Shown here: positions 12,412 to 25,123 of the stretch, piece after piece | Layout: each line of letters starts with the position of its first letter | Position numbering within the stretch: position 1 is the first letter of the stretch | The notes under the pieces: generated by a model | What the model saw: only the letters and a program-made list of their open reading frames with translations | Told to the model about the DNA's origin: nothing | Database searches by the model: none | Source: Homalodisca vitripennis | Lineage: Eukaryota; Arthropoda; Insecta; Hemiptera; Cicadellidae | Direction: 5' to 3' | NCBI RefSeq assembly: GCF_021130785.1 | Contig: NC_060210.1 | Coordinates: 184,852,001 to 184,916,000 of the forward strand | Length of the DNA stretch: 64,000 bases | Program-made: the position numbers and the translations under genes

Positions 12412-12815
12412 TTTTCTTAATCAGGGCAACCAGACAAACTCAACTATGGCACTAGAAATATCTTAGACCGTAAGTAAATTGCAAAAGCAGGAAGTAAACT
12501 ATTTTTGACCAATGTATATTTCAAAGAGATACATGGGTTTAAAGTTTTTTTGATCGGGACAATAGGGCAAACTCAACTGTGGCACCGTAATTTCATTTAA
12601 AACTGCCGGAAGTAGTCAGCTTTTGACCGAAGTAGGTTTTCAGTTCTACGTGTGTATCTTGTATTGTTACTATTATTGTTGTATCATTAATCTGGACTAC
12701 AAGACAAAATTAACTATTTCCATCGACAATTTCTTCTACCGGAAATATATGACAAAGGCTGGAAGTAAACCGAAGTAGGTTTCGAGACATGTATTTGTAT
12801 TTTCTTGATCAGGAC
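12412..12815 (+). repeat. Degenerate tandem repeat, about three diverged units of 110-140 bp
   Basis: Three successive blocks share the order TTGATC(A/G)GGACAA(C/T)A..ACAAA.TCAACTATGGCAC, then an ACCGGAAGTA-like stretch, then ACCGAAGTAGGTTT. They start near 12415, 12547 and 12682, and the next start begins near 12808. Divergence is high, with many indels. A reverse-strand relative lies near 29400-29510 (AAAAGC..GAAAGTAGG and GACTGAAGTAGG), so this is a dispersed family that was locally repeated. I do not recognise it. The 111-codon minus frame 12714-13049 crosses it and is probably a chance frame. Confidence 0.6.
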
Positions 12816-14816
12816 AACAAGAAAACACAGCGGAAAAAAAACTGCATAATTAATTCTAACCAGTAATGCTCCTATATGTTTAAAATATGATATATAAGCC
12901 AAAATAACCATGACCAAATTTAATATGGTAAAATTAATCCATACCGTTTTGAACGTTTCATAGAACTCCATCATATTATATGATAAGTTACTTTTGATAA
13001 ATATTATAAGGACTTGATTTTTGAAAATTTCGTTTGAAGATGTAGGCATAGATAGAAATAGGTAAAGAAATGTTTACAGAGGAAAAATCCTGGACGGATT
13101 TTTTAAAATTATTAATATTAATGGCAAAGAATGCTATATTTGGATGTAGGCTAAGCAGACTAGACAGGCTGTAGTATGAGAAATAGGTAGAATAATTTTA
13201 TTTATAACTGTGTGGAGAGAAATGGTCGCGAACAGCGGAAACTACTTCATCCAAGATCTGGAGCATCTTCTTCCGGGATAAATAAACTACTTCCATAGAA
13301 TCATTGTTTTTTCACAGTTTCTATGTTATAGTTATAAGTTGCAGTTTGTTTCAAAAGTTTGAAACAACTTTCGTTGTTATCAACATAAAACGTGGTAAGT
13401 TACTGCACGTAAATAATTTGCATTATATTTTAAAAAAATATAAATATACAATATACCAATATACATGGTTATTGTTTGTTGCACCTCTGCTTGATTTGAA
13501 GTTAACTTTAAAAAACTCAAACCCGAGATTGTTGTGGTGTTAACTTCGTGTCACTTATACTGATCAGAGGACAAATTACTCTCACAATCTTAATCAAGCA
13601 ATTCATATACTTTCTAAACTAAGTCACTTTTTTATTAATATTAAATTAGTCTTTAGAAGCATACTAATCCTCAAAGATTTATTTAAATTGCGTGCATAAT
13701 TCAACAAAGGAACAGATAATTTTTTTTTATATTTATTGCTTAATGTAATTGTAATTACAAGTGGTAATTTAACTTTACATTTAAAAATTTTAAACTGTCC
13801 CTAGTTTTTAAAAGCCTATTTTGGGGAAATGGTTGCTTTTGTTTCCTAGAGGGGGTGTCCTGAATTTCATTTTTCTATCTTTGTCGATTAAAGGTTGAAC
13901 TGGATCAAATCCATGTTTTTAACTTTTTTAATTTCAATGAGCTGCCATTTTCTACTGGGTTGAGATAGCCTTTTTCTTTAATCAATACCTTTCAAATGAG
14001 GTGTAACGTAATGGGTATTTAAATTTAAAAATCTTAATCCGCTCCCCCCCATACAAAATCCCACTTTAGGGAAATTGGTAAAGTTGTTACAGTAACTACC
14101 AAGTTCACTTCTATTTCTTAGAAAGTAATCCCGAGCTCAATCCCTCATTATTTATCCATCAAAAACTAAACAGAGAGTATCCGTTTGTATAAAAAAGAGA
14201 TGTTGTTTCTTTAATCAAATTAAGCATTATAGCTTAATTTGTCTGTTTTTAAAAGATATCTATTGTTACGCCTTAAATTTTAAACAAGTATATACAATGT
14301 AGAAACCAGATTATTTTCAAGCGTTCGCTTCTGAACATAAATTACACACACTCGTACGTACTTTTTAGAGCTAAGAAAAAAAGAAAATTATAAAATTAAA
14401 ACTTTCTCTCATATTCTTTACTGTATTGATAATGACTCTTACAAAGGGCGGTGCATTTAACTTGACAAAGCATGTTGTTACTCAAAGCTTTCTCAGTTTG
14501 TTATCCTACTTTTTCGCTTTCTTCGCGATGAATTATTAAAAATACATTCCTTTTTCTCGGTATAATAAATTTTTATTTAACTTCAAACAATCTCCTATAT
14601 TTTTATTGTGTATTATAATATTAGCGTGTATAAATTGCGATTACCTTCAATTTAAATTCAAGCAGTATTTGGAGGGAATGCCAGGAGAAAATACATTGGC
14701 AATACTGCTAATTTAAAAACTGGGAATTGGCTACGCAGTTTTAAAATATTTTCAGACACCAAGGTTGGATCTAAGTGATATTTTTTCAAAAAGGTAATTA
14801 ACTTTTTCTTAAACAT
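12816..14816. other. AT-rich DNA, no gene seen
   Basis: Short open frames only (for example 13304-13543), without recognisable motifs. Confidence 0.45.
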
Positions 14817-14817
14817 T

Positions 14818-15840
14818 TTAAGGTGGCTTACAATACAATATAAGGGTTCAATACAAACATATTTAGAAAATTGATAAATTGCTACCTAATGGATTTTCAA
14901 AAAACAAATAAATAATAGCAATTTTATGAAAATCGAAGACAAAAACACAATTCTGAATAAACAATATAGTTTTCTTGGCAATACTATAAAGAGACAACCG
15001 TTGTATTGGAGTTCCCTAGCATGCGACTTTAGCTCATATCTGATCATAAATCATCTCTTACATAACACTGGAACTGCTTCACAGTTTCTTGGAAATAATA
15101 TAAAGAGACAAGGGTGAATTGGGGTTCCTCAGAGTGCGACTGTAGCTCATATCTGAACATAAAATCATCTCTTACATAACACTGGATACTGCTTCACAGT
15201 ATCTTGGAAATAATATAAAGAGACAAGGGTTGAATTGGGGTTCCTCAGAGTGCGACTGTAGCTCATATCTGATCATAAATCATCTCTTACATAACACTGG
15301 AAACTGCTTCACAGCATCTTGGAAATAATATAAAGAGACAAGGGTGAATTGGGGTTCCTCAGAGTGCGACTGTAGCTCATATCTGATCATAAATCATCTC
15401 TTACATAACACTGGAACTGCTTCACAGTATCTTGGAAATAATATAAAGAGACAAGGGTGAATTGGGGTTCCTCAGAGTGCGACTGTAGCTCATATCTGAT
15501 CATAAAATCATCTCTTACATAACACTGGAACTGCTTCACAGTATCTTGGAAATAATATAAAGAGACAAGGGTGAATTGGGGTTCCTCAGAGTGCGACTGT
15601 AGCTCATATCTGATCATAAATCATCTCTTACATAAACACTGGAACTGCTTCACAGTATCTTGGAAATATATATAAATGAGACAAGGGTGAATTGGGGTTC
15701 CTCAGAGTGCGACTGTAGCTCATATCTGATCATTAAATCATCTCTTACATTAACACTGGAACTGCTTCAGAATATTCGTGAACACACTTATTCAAATACA
15801 AACTAGTTCGGTTACCAATATTATTTTTGAGCCACCTTAA
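14818..15840. mobile_element. TTAA-flanked inverted-repeat element filled with tandem repeats (MITE-like)
   Basis: The outer ends are a perfect 12 bp inverted repeat: TTTAAGGTGGCT at 14817-14828 and AGCCACCTTAAA at 15830-15841. TTAA is therefore at both edges (14818-14821 and 15837-15840). TTAA duplication is the hallmark of piggyBac-type transposition, although the GGTGGCT terminus is not the usual CCC start. Nearly all the interior is the 114 bp tandem array listed separately. No transposase is encoded, so the element would be non-autonomous. The inverted repeat is short and could be fortuitous; a second genomic copy with the same ends would settle it. Confidence 0.5.
14966..15768. repeat. 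Tandem array of a 113-115 bp unit, about seven copies
   Basis: CTTGG(A/C)AATA recurs at 14974, 15088, 15203, 15318, 15431, 15545 and 15659, giving periods of 114, 115, 115, 113, 114 and 114 bp. Each unit carries ATAAAGAGACAAGGGTGAAT, GGGTTCCTCAGAGTGCGACT, TAGCTCATATCTGATCATAA and ACATAACACTGGAACTGCTT. Copies after the first are nearly identical apart from single-base indels, which points to recent amplification or homogenisation. The first copy is the most diverged. Repeated peptides seen in its frames are by-products of the periodicity, not a protein. Confidence 0.95.
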
Positions 15841-15841
15841 A

Positions 15842-17850
15842 TCAGGTAAACAAACTCTGTACTTCTTGTTACTAACATTCTCCTTCCATTTTTAGTCTTG
15901 GAATTATGAATGTTAGAAGAATAATTAAGTTTAAGAAAAAGGATTATTTTAGTTCATTAGTACTTTGAGGAATACCAGTACTAATTGGTATATTGGTTAT
16001 TCATTCTGAAGTATTAGACATATACCATTTTTTTATAGAAATATATTTAATTTTGGCTGTAATAAAAGTATCGTATCTTCAATTTCAAAACAAACTATAT
16101 TGTAATAAACAGATATCATGTTAAAATGTACCTCTACATCACCTTCCTCTTGATTTAGCGTTTGGAATTTAACGCTGTCACATAATTAACTCTTGGAATC
16201 TGGAAAACTCACTTCCCACCGTGCTTGGAGTTGTCTAAAACATCTTAGTGAACTCATTTTGCACCTGATGAGGCAATATTGTTGTAGTCTAGATGTCTCT
16301 GATATCGGAACGGTGTAAAGATTTCATTTTGAGCTTCTTCGTTGCTGACATTTTTTTGTTATCTTTTGGACTCATGATCGTCTGCAGATATCAAATTATT
16401 CATCCAAGTTTGAAAAAAAAATACAATATATTGGTATAGATTGGTTTCATAACGTCTTTCTAGTGGAAATAATGAAATTAAGTATTAATACACTATGATT
16501 AGGAAACCATAAGGTACGGTATACTTTCTGCGAGTTGAAATTAATTTATACCGTTTTAACAAATTGCAGGGAGTTTCTACAGGGTCTATTGAATTAATTT
16601 TGAGAGAACAATTTATTATAGAAAGCAAGCTTTAAATACAGGGTGTAGCGAAAGTTGTAGGGATCAGAGAGTCCACTTCTTTAATCTGTGTAGTGTAGAA
16701 TCTTATTATAATAACATATTGTTTGAAATTGTCAACATATCCTGATATTTTTATTTTTCAGAGAACTCAAGGAAAATTTTTGTATAAATAGGAAAAATAA
16801 TTGTAAAGAAGCTCCAAGCTAAATTTATGAAAGGTCATTAAGTCTTAAAGGAATACATATTTATCCTATTATAAACATATATTGGAAGTAGGAAAATACT
16901 TAAAATCGCTTTCGTATTTAAAGATGTACCAACATCTGTGTGTGTGTGTATTTTGGAAATAGACTTTCCAAAAATTGCGTGTTATTGTGTAAATTTTGAG
17001 TATTTTAAAATGTAGTTTTACACTAAAAGATTTTTTTTTACTACGTTTCATATCAAAATAACATTGCTTTTGTTTTTTAACACGTGAATCTGTATACCTA
17101 CAGTTAATATATAGAGGTAAATAAAAATTCTAAATTTAATAGGTTTTTCGGCTGCCATTATGTAATTAAAAGGTTTTACTTTCGCTAAAGTGTTTGGACG
17201 GCAAGGGGTCATTAAAATTATTTGTAAAATTACAATAATATATACATATTAATATAATAAAGTAATTATTATAATAATATTATTAATAATCATCAAGTCC
17301 CAATACCCATGGATTTCGGGGTATCTTGTTCACAATATTTATAACAAATAAGCTATTCTCAGATGTTGATTTTGCACGAAACCAGTCTAGTTCACTTTTC
17401 AGGGATAATCTGTTGTATTATAAGCTATTAAAGGCAACTTTTTTTAAACACACTGTGCAATAGTTCCTGTTGCAAATTAATGACATCTTAAACGTTAAGG
17501 TGGTGTTTGTAATGCCCTGGATTTCATTATTTTACAAAGTAAAGTTGCTTTTGCAGCCAAGCCCTTAGGGAAATCGTCGAGACAACTTTGCAATCTCACA
17601 TTACCGCTCAAAGTGCTATCCTTAACCTACGCAGTTCTATTCGTTATATCATGTTGCAATGTCCCTGTCACATATATCACATTTATTGGCTAAGCCTTTA
17701 CATAACCTATGACTACATAGCCTAAATTATTTAAGTTTTTCTGTCTATCGTGTGACTTATCCGCATAATATCTCAAGAACTAAATTCTCAATGTATATAG
17801 TACAAATAAAATATTATAAAAATGATATAGGTTGTTAATATATCTTTATT
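15842..17850. other. AT-rich DNA, no gene seen
   Basis: An isolated TACAGGGTGTAGC-like motif at about 16638 resembles the mariner-type termini found at 32.0 and 57.5 kb, but no partner end was found nearby. Nothing else is recognised. Confidence 0.4.
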
Positions 17851-17854
17851 TCCC

Positions 17855-18160
17855 CATACACTTTGTATGGAGCTTCATCTTTATGTAGGCACCGAGTTTA
17901 ATGATGGCCCATGTCTCTGTATAGGATTTGGCTGAGCGTTAGCAAAACATTTTTAATTGGTAGAAAACGTTAATTATGACCACAATGAGAAAATCGTGTA
18001 ATAAATAAGTTTTTTAACAAACTGAGTATAATCATATTACTTCGTCACTAATACAGTGAGCTATTAACTTGAAATGTTACATGCAATTCTCGGTTAAGCT
18101 TGTTACGTAGTGATGTTCGACTCCTACCTCACCTACAGTGTGAAAAATAATATTAAAGAA
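17855..18160 (-). repeat. Dispersed repeat family copy, reverse orientation, about 300 bp
   Basis: Read on the minus strand it contains GCTAACGCTCAGCCAAATCC, then GACATGGGCCATCA, AAACTCG and GATGAAGCTCCAT, in the same order as the 128 bp units at 19.3-20.0 kb. Its other end (GTTAAGCTTGTTACG, about 18093) matches 26655-26680 and 28050-28075. So the family has a body longer than the tandem unit. No coding capacity is seen. Confidence 0.6.
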
Positions 18161-19140
18161 CAAGGTATATAAATATTTTTTTTAAATACTAGTTCTAAAA
18201 TTGAGTAACATTTTTTTCATACGAATGAAAGTATATCCAATATATTTAACCAGCAGTTCTATTTAATACTTTAACGATCGTCTTTAGGTGGGTTTTTTTT
18301 ATCATATACAGAGTTCCGTATCAAATACCATCTAAACCAGTAGACTTCAACCATGGTTTTTAAACACCAGGAAGAACATTATAAACAATATTACATCAAT
18401 ATTTTAACAAAAAATTATACATATAAAATATATTTATATAAATTTAACACCTTCAAATCAAATATTCTAACAAAGTGCTTAGTTTCCATAATTATAAAGA
18501 AAACTTAATTTAGTACAGCTAAAAAACTTTATTGCACGTGTAATTAAGTCACAATAATAGAGTTGTTCAAGACTAGCCATGTTCTCGAAGAGACATTAGT
18601 GTTGTTTACATAGTAAATTGCAATGTTTTAAAATATGAATTGCACGTTTAAATATAAATTGCAGTTTAGAAATGATTCTGAACTTTTAGTCTTGTTCAAG
18701 GACAATAACGCGGAGTGCTGAAGGAACTAGTTCCATAAATCAACGTTAAGCCTTTCTTAAGTTGTTTGTTAAGTTCCAACATTAGTCATTTCGGTTCAAG
18801 TGGTTAAGGTGATCGTAATCCTACGGAAACTCTAGCAAATGTAAAAAATATTTGTTTTACGTTCTATTAATTACGTTCGGTGCCTTTTATATACTTATTT
18901 AAGTTTGGTTATCTTCTGTGTACGTTTCAATTATGTCTCCTATAGTAATTTTATTTCTCCCTCAAGGAAAATTACAACAAGATGAAAAATCCATCATGTA
19001 GTATAAAATTCAATTTCAGAGAAATCTACGTGTATCAGTTATTCCCAACTTGCAGTTGTTCCAAAATTGTCTTGCATGTTCCATAATGAGTTGTCAGATG
19101 TCAAAAGTCTAACATAAAAAAGTGAGAAGTTTCTAAAATA
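18161..19140. other. AT-rich DNA, no gene seen
   Basis: No recognisable coding, RNA or repeat feature. Confidence 0.45.
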
Positions 19141-19149
19141 CGCCCACAC

Positions 19150-20062
19150 CACGTGTCGCGTAACGGACTACGCTCGTTTTATTGCTCGGGATATTCTAAT
19201 GGACAGCAGGAAATATGGACAATCATAGTTAAACAATGGTTGCAGCCCACAGACAGACAGAAATGAAGATCTGCTAATGTTCTGAGTGATGGTTTTAAAT
19301 GGGTTTATGAGTTAAGATGGTATTACAGTTTCGTTCTTGAGACGCCCAATGTAAACATGTGCTAACGCTCAACCTAATCCGATGGAGTGACATTACACCA
19401 TCAAACTCGACATTTCTTGTGTATGAATGTAGCTTCATGTGAAATTTCAATTCTATATGTCAGTTTCGATCTTGAGAAGCCCAATGTAAACATGCGCTAA
19501 ACGCTCAGCCAAATCCGATGGAGTGACATGCACCATCAAACTCGACATTTCTTGTGTATGAATGTAGCTTCATGTGGAAATTTCAATTCTCAGTTCGATC
19601 TTGAGACACCCAATGTAAACATGCGCTAACGCTCAGCCAAATCCGATGGAGTGACATGCACCATCAAACTCGACATTTCTTGTGTATGAATGTAGCTTCA
19701 TGTGAAATTTCAATTCTCAGTTCGATCTTGAGACGCCCAATGTAAACATGCGCTAACGCTCAACCAAATCCGATGGAGTGACATACACCATCAAACTCGA
19801 CATTTCTTGTGTATGAATGTAGCTTCATGTGAAATTTCAATTCTCAGTTCGATCTTGAGACGCCCAATGTAAACATGCGCTAACGCTCAACCAAATCCGA
19901 TGGAGTGACATACACCATCAAACTCGACATTTCTTGTATGAATGTAGCTTCATGAGAAATTTCAATTCTATATGTCAGTTCGTTCTTGATACATCTTGTA
20001 CCGATAGACAGAAATTTCCCCCAGCCTCTCGAGGATAAGCTTTGCTGACGATCAGCAAATAA
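19150..20062 (+). repeat. Dispersed repeat family copy with a 126-130 bp tandem expansion (about five units)
   Basis: From about 19327 the unit CTTGAGACGCCCAATGTAAA, CATGCGCTAACGCTCA, CCAAATCCGATGGAGTGACA, CACCATCAAACTCGACATTT, GTATGAATGTAGCTTCATGT, GAAATTTCAATTCT repeats about five times to 19975. Units are nearly identical, with small indels and some GCGCTAAACG or ACATACACC variants. Flanks at 19150-19320 and 19985-20060 (CAGACAGACAGAAAT, GCTGACGATCAGCAAAT) are diverged relatives of the same family. One dispersed copy has therefore been expanded locally into a minisatellite. Confidence 0.85.
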
Positions 20063-23000
20063 ATTTAAAAGAACAGAATGACATATTTCCTTAATACAAT
20101 CTATACTTTGTGATAATACGCAAGATTCAAATTTGTATTAACAATTACAATTTTGTCACATTTATTTTACTGCTTACTAATTTTATTGAATTGTGTTTAA
20201 CTTTTTATGTTATATCAAGCACTTTACCCTGTATACTACCTACATCCAGCAAGTTAAACTGACTTTCCTTTTCACAAATGTTTTAATAAAATACTGACAA
20301 CACAGTTCAATAATGGTCAAAGTAGAACGGTCACTAAGATACTTATTAACTAAGAGCACTTTCACAGTTTCATCCTTTTCTGGAAATTTAAAGTTTTAGG
20401 GATATATAAAGCGTTGGTAAATACTTCGTAAATACAGAAAAACTGGTCAAGAGTTTCTGAAGTTTGGAAGTTTAGACTTGTTTACGGCCAGCTGTCGGAC
20501 TGCAGACAGCTCCAACTATCATTTCAGCCAGATATTTGGTTTAGGCCAATTTAATATTTGCTTCGATTTTACTTACAAATTGGTTAAAATTTCACAACTT
20601 TTTTCAAGTTGTAAATCTTTTTGGTCGGCACCGACTCGAAACTTGTTTTTAATAGAATTGAAATAGCCAAAACACACCAAACGTGTTTTGGCCAGTTTCA
20701 AGAGTGCTTCCAGAAAAGTCCAGAATATTAAAATAGGCCACAATATGGCTTAGTCAACCTCATGATGATTTCATAAATCTGTTCGTAAATCAGTTCAATG
20801 CATAAAAATTCCAGAATACCATTTAACTCAATCTATTATGTCTTAAGTGGCTTGTGTGGTCCAGGAAATAAGTACAACAAGCTTGCTGAAGTATTTTACT
20901 AACTGAATTTGTTACAATCTGGGATGATTTGTTTTAATACCTGAATTTCAATTAGTAATGTATTAGTAAACTATATTGGTTCTACTACCCAAAAATTAAA
21001 AGTTGTATGTATACATGCCGCATCCTCGGAAACATCTGCGAATTGTTGAAAATTCCATTTTTACCTGTTAAAGGTTCACAAAGATTTACTTCTTTATCAT
21101 TATTTCATTATTGAGATTTGGTAAAATTCAAATTGAGCTTTAAAATTTAAATTACTTACTCACCATTCGAAGTCATTGAGTTTTAATTCCAAAATACACA
21201 ACAAGGTAACTATGCTAAACCAACGTCGTGGAATAATTTAAACTAAAATGAGTTTTACCTGTAAAGTAATTAAAGGTTTGTTATTTTAAAACAAAGCTGT
21301 CATATGATCTAATAAACTAAGAAATATCAATAAAACATGAAAATGTGACCTAAAAGAGTTTTTCGTGGAACTAGGATATAACAAGGATTTAATTTTTTCG
21401 TTTACACTATATAGTTTGTAAAATACCTAACTCATAATCTTTTTGACCAAAACATCAAAGGCTGTTGTTATTTCCCTCTGTTACTATATTAAATTTCCGT
21501 TACATTACTACATTTAATTCCTACCTTTTACATTGAATGTGTCCTGTCTTTATGTGAAATAATCTTATTGAATACAAAAATAAATATTATTACAGGTTTA
21601 TGTTATTAATCACGTCAATGATAATTTTAATCTTAAAAATATGGATGGATATGTTAAAAACTGCCAAGTTTGCATATAATACAGAATTCTATTTCATTCT
21701 ACCTTTTTTTTAATTTCATATTCTTTCTTTTTAACCATTTATTTATTTATTTTTCTACGCCCAATACAGCTTCTACAACATAGAGATTAGAGGGGTGTAT
21801 AATTATACTTTTGTTAGAATTTTTAAGCAATTCGTCGTGTGTCCAGTTTTGGAACACTATCAGTAAATTAACGAAATAAAATATTTTACTTTAAGTACAT
21901 TTACATGAGTTCTTGATGTATACAGCGTAGATGTATATAGGTGTAGGATGAGTAATAAAGGGATTCATAGGGCTTCTTCAAACCTGTTGCGATAGCGTCT
22001 GATTCTTTGTGTGATAATGTTTGATAGATAGCTCCTAGAGACTTGAAACGGGGTTCTCTTAGTCTAAGGAACAACGCTATTGATTTCAGGGTCACAATGC
22101 CAATTGGGCAATCCGTACATAAGCCCATCTCTGTAATAACTCTTGATAGGAAGATACTTAAAACTTGGAATATAGATAACTCCAAGGAAGATCATTATTG
22201 ATTATTGGTCAATAGGTCAAGAACCAGTTTATCCATCGTACTAGACAGCGGTTATATTTTTGGAAAACAAATAATGGGTTAATGATGCACTTTGGTGTTG
22301 TTAAATTTCATAACGAGAAAAGGACGAAAAAATTAAGATGGTTCTGTAATTTGGCTATAAATGATTTAAATAATCGTTTTAAAATAGACATACAGTACAT
22401 GTTAATCTTTACCGATAAGATTTTATATTCTGCAGAAAATTAATTCACCTTGTTTTACTAGAGTGAGATCGGATTGTATTTCTATCTTATCTTATCTATT
22501 AATACACGCATCCGATATGGTGCTATCCTTCAGGATAACGATTATCGCGTAACAGAATCACACACTAAAGGGTCTGATTGAAAGTGCCTGAAATATTAAC
22601 TAAAGTGTTAGAATGTATACAAATAAACCTATAGAAATATTTGATTGGTTTAATTTAAGTTATCAATTTGAAATATTCCTAAAAATGGAACGATATATTG
22701 TATCTATTGTAATACTTAATTCATGGGTAATTATTTCCACGATAGCATGTGTTATATAAATATATATTAACACACGTATTACATTCTACTAGATCAGTAA
22801 GATTAATTTTCAAATTAACTTCATCTTCCTCTAAAAATAAATTCTATTAAGAATATGGCGTTAGAACGAAAAAAAGATCTTACTCTTTATTGGTTAAAAA
22901 TATTTTAATACTCTTGTCAATAATATTAATGGTTTTAAGCGAATAAGTTACAAAGAAAATTACGTACCTGTAACAGCAAAGGAGGCTTATGTTAGTAAAA

Positions 23001-23735
23001 TAACACATTAGTAACTTTTGGATAGTATTCAAAAACAACATCGTATTTGTCTTGTTATAAAGAGTATTATGCTTGATCCCATACATTATAAGCCTGCCTG
23101 TCCCACATTTACTATTGGATAAGTGAACACTGAAACAAATGAATATAACAGAGTGCATTGTACACACTAGCTATGTATTACTTGTTCGGCATTCAGTCTG
23201 CCGTAGCTTTCTACAAAAGGCCTCTTGTTTCTTATTCCATTTAATTTCCTCAATGTCATTTTAGTAACTCACAATTGTATTACGACAGAATCTCTCTCAT
23301 CTAATGAACTTTACCATGAATATCTTCAGTCTCAGGTTTTATTTCTGCGCAGTGCTAAACAAACAATGAAATAAACTCCATAGGCTTTTCAAGTTCATGG
23401 TTGAGCTTTATTACAATTATAGCATCTTTTTTCCTTACTTATGGTTTCATTTGTGCTGTAAATTTCCAAACTGCAATCAACTATTACTAAATAATTTTTT
23501 ATAATTTCGTGAAAAGGAGATAGACCATAGATAGACAAAGAACAAATTCATAACTGTGTAAACAAATTTACGGAACATTAAGTTTTATTGTTCTATGAGC
23601 TACAAACCCGGTCCACATTGCATCAACCCAAATTGCAATAGTATTATGACATAATTAAATATTAGATGGTATGAGTATTATATAATCAAAATACGCTATC
23701 TTTATAATCAATCCATTAGTCAAAGAATTCAACAT
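20063..23735. other. AT-rich DNA, no gene recognised
   Basis: Open frames at 20478-20666 (+), 21901-22185 (-) and 22880-23167 (-) have no recognisable motif. The 94-codon frame 21901-22185 sits in a slightly GC-richer stretch, but I cannot assign it and it may belong to an unrecognised repeat. Confidence 0.4.
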
Positions 23736-23739
23736 TTTT

Positions 23740-24560
23740 ATAATGTCTAGTACGAGGTAGTAGTCTACAGCTTGAAATATACTGTGAACAGACAGAGAGA
23801 GACAGACGAGAAATTCTACTAGCCCTTTTACTGGTAGACTTTAACGAAATTCAATCAAATTCCAAGGAGGGAAATGCACAATCACTGAACTCAATACTTT
23901 CTATGTAAAAATTAACGTCCATCCAAAATTTAAATACAGACGAAATTGTTCTCTAGATATCCTGCGGATAGTTAATATACGCTGACGATCAGCTAAATTC
24001 TTGTTGCCATCGTGATTACCAAAATCTTCCGCTAACGCTCAGCTAGGTCCCACGTAGCAACATGCAACATTGTTGAGTTCGATCTTGTCTATATAGAAAT
24101 AAAGTTTCATTTAAAAAATAAGATCTATAATCCAAATCGTTATCAAGATATTCCGCAGACAGTTAGACTAAGCTAACTTTCAGTTACATCCCATAAAAGG
24201 ACATGCACCATTAACAATACTCAATGTTGCCTGTGTAAAGATGAAGTTTTGTGCAAAGTACATATCTCAAAAGACAAGTTTCAAGATCTCACGGTTTAGC
24301 CTTGAGATTTTAAGTTTACAAGACATTCTCATACAAACAGTCAGGGGAGGAGTGATAAACCAACATATACAAATTTAAAGCCATAGCTCAATTCTTTCTC
24401 GGGATATTCCGTAGATAATTTAATTTTGGCAACGCTTACTAAAATCATATTGAGACAATCACCATCAAATGTATTGCCTATATAAAATTTAATTTAATTC
24501 AGAATTGAAATTTTATACGTCAATTTTATCTCGAGATAACAAAAAAACATTAAATTAACT
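23740..24560 (+). repeat. Diverged tandem copies of the dispersed repeat family
   Basis: About five diverged units follow one another. Diagnostic pieces are CAGACAGAGAGAGACAGACG (23790), CGCTGACGATCAGCTAAAT (23980), CGCTAACGCTCAGC (24032), ATATTCCGCAGACAGTTAGA (24150), GGACATGCACCATTAACAAT (24198) and TCTCGAGATAAC (24530). The order and spacing match the 19.3 kb units, but identity is much lower, so this is an older array or a chain of old copies. Confidence 0.6.
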
Positions 24561-25123
24561 TCTCTAACCTCCTGGGTGATAGGTTTAGATAGTGTTCATC
24601 TAACAATTTATTATATTTAGTATCTTCTAGATATAAAAAAACAACAAGATTATGACCTTGGATTCTTTATCACTTCATCGTGAACTTATGATACCGTGTA
24701 AGGTAAACGAAATGTCTTAAAATATTAGAAAATAATCTTTGATATTAATAAATGTGTCGGTATGAAGAGAAATACATTATAATATACTAAGAGCTAATAT
24801 AATACTAATACTTAGCTAATAACTTACTATACAATTCTAAACCTAGCCACTATAAAACAAAGATAATAATAATACCTCGATCTACTCATACATTAACTAT
24901 GATAATAAGCAGTGATTGATATTTATAATGGCCGTATTTTGTTCTTTATTGTTCAGTAGTTAGTGAATAATGTACTGCAAAATATCCGAACGGGAAATAT
25001 AGTTTAGAGTATCGATTGGTTATTAAAAATGATTGTTTGCATAAAAATTCATTGTAACTTTAAATGAAATTTTTTATAAATCTGCATATTAAGTATTTTT
25101 TTATGTTATGAACTCCACAATCT
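24561..25123. other. AT-rich DNA, no gene seen
   Basis: Nothing recognisable. Confidence 0.45.

Noticed and set aside
15387..15617. Open frame with a repeated peptide, apparently a repeat protein
   Set aside because: It is a by-product of the 114 bp tandem array. The unit length is a multiple of three in some copies (114), so one frame stays open, and indels break it in the other units.
14818..15840. A CRISPR-like array
   Set aside because: Units of 114 bp are contiguous without unique spacers, and the genome is eukaryotic.
16638..16660. Terminus of another mariner-type element (ACAGGGTGTAGC)
   Set aside because: No partner inverted end or TA pair was found nearby.
21901..22185. A possible host exon of 94 codons
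   Set aside because: No recognisable domain, no convincing splice sites, and the stretch may be part of an unidentified repeat.
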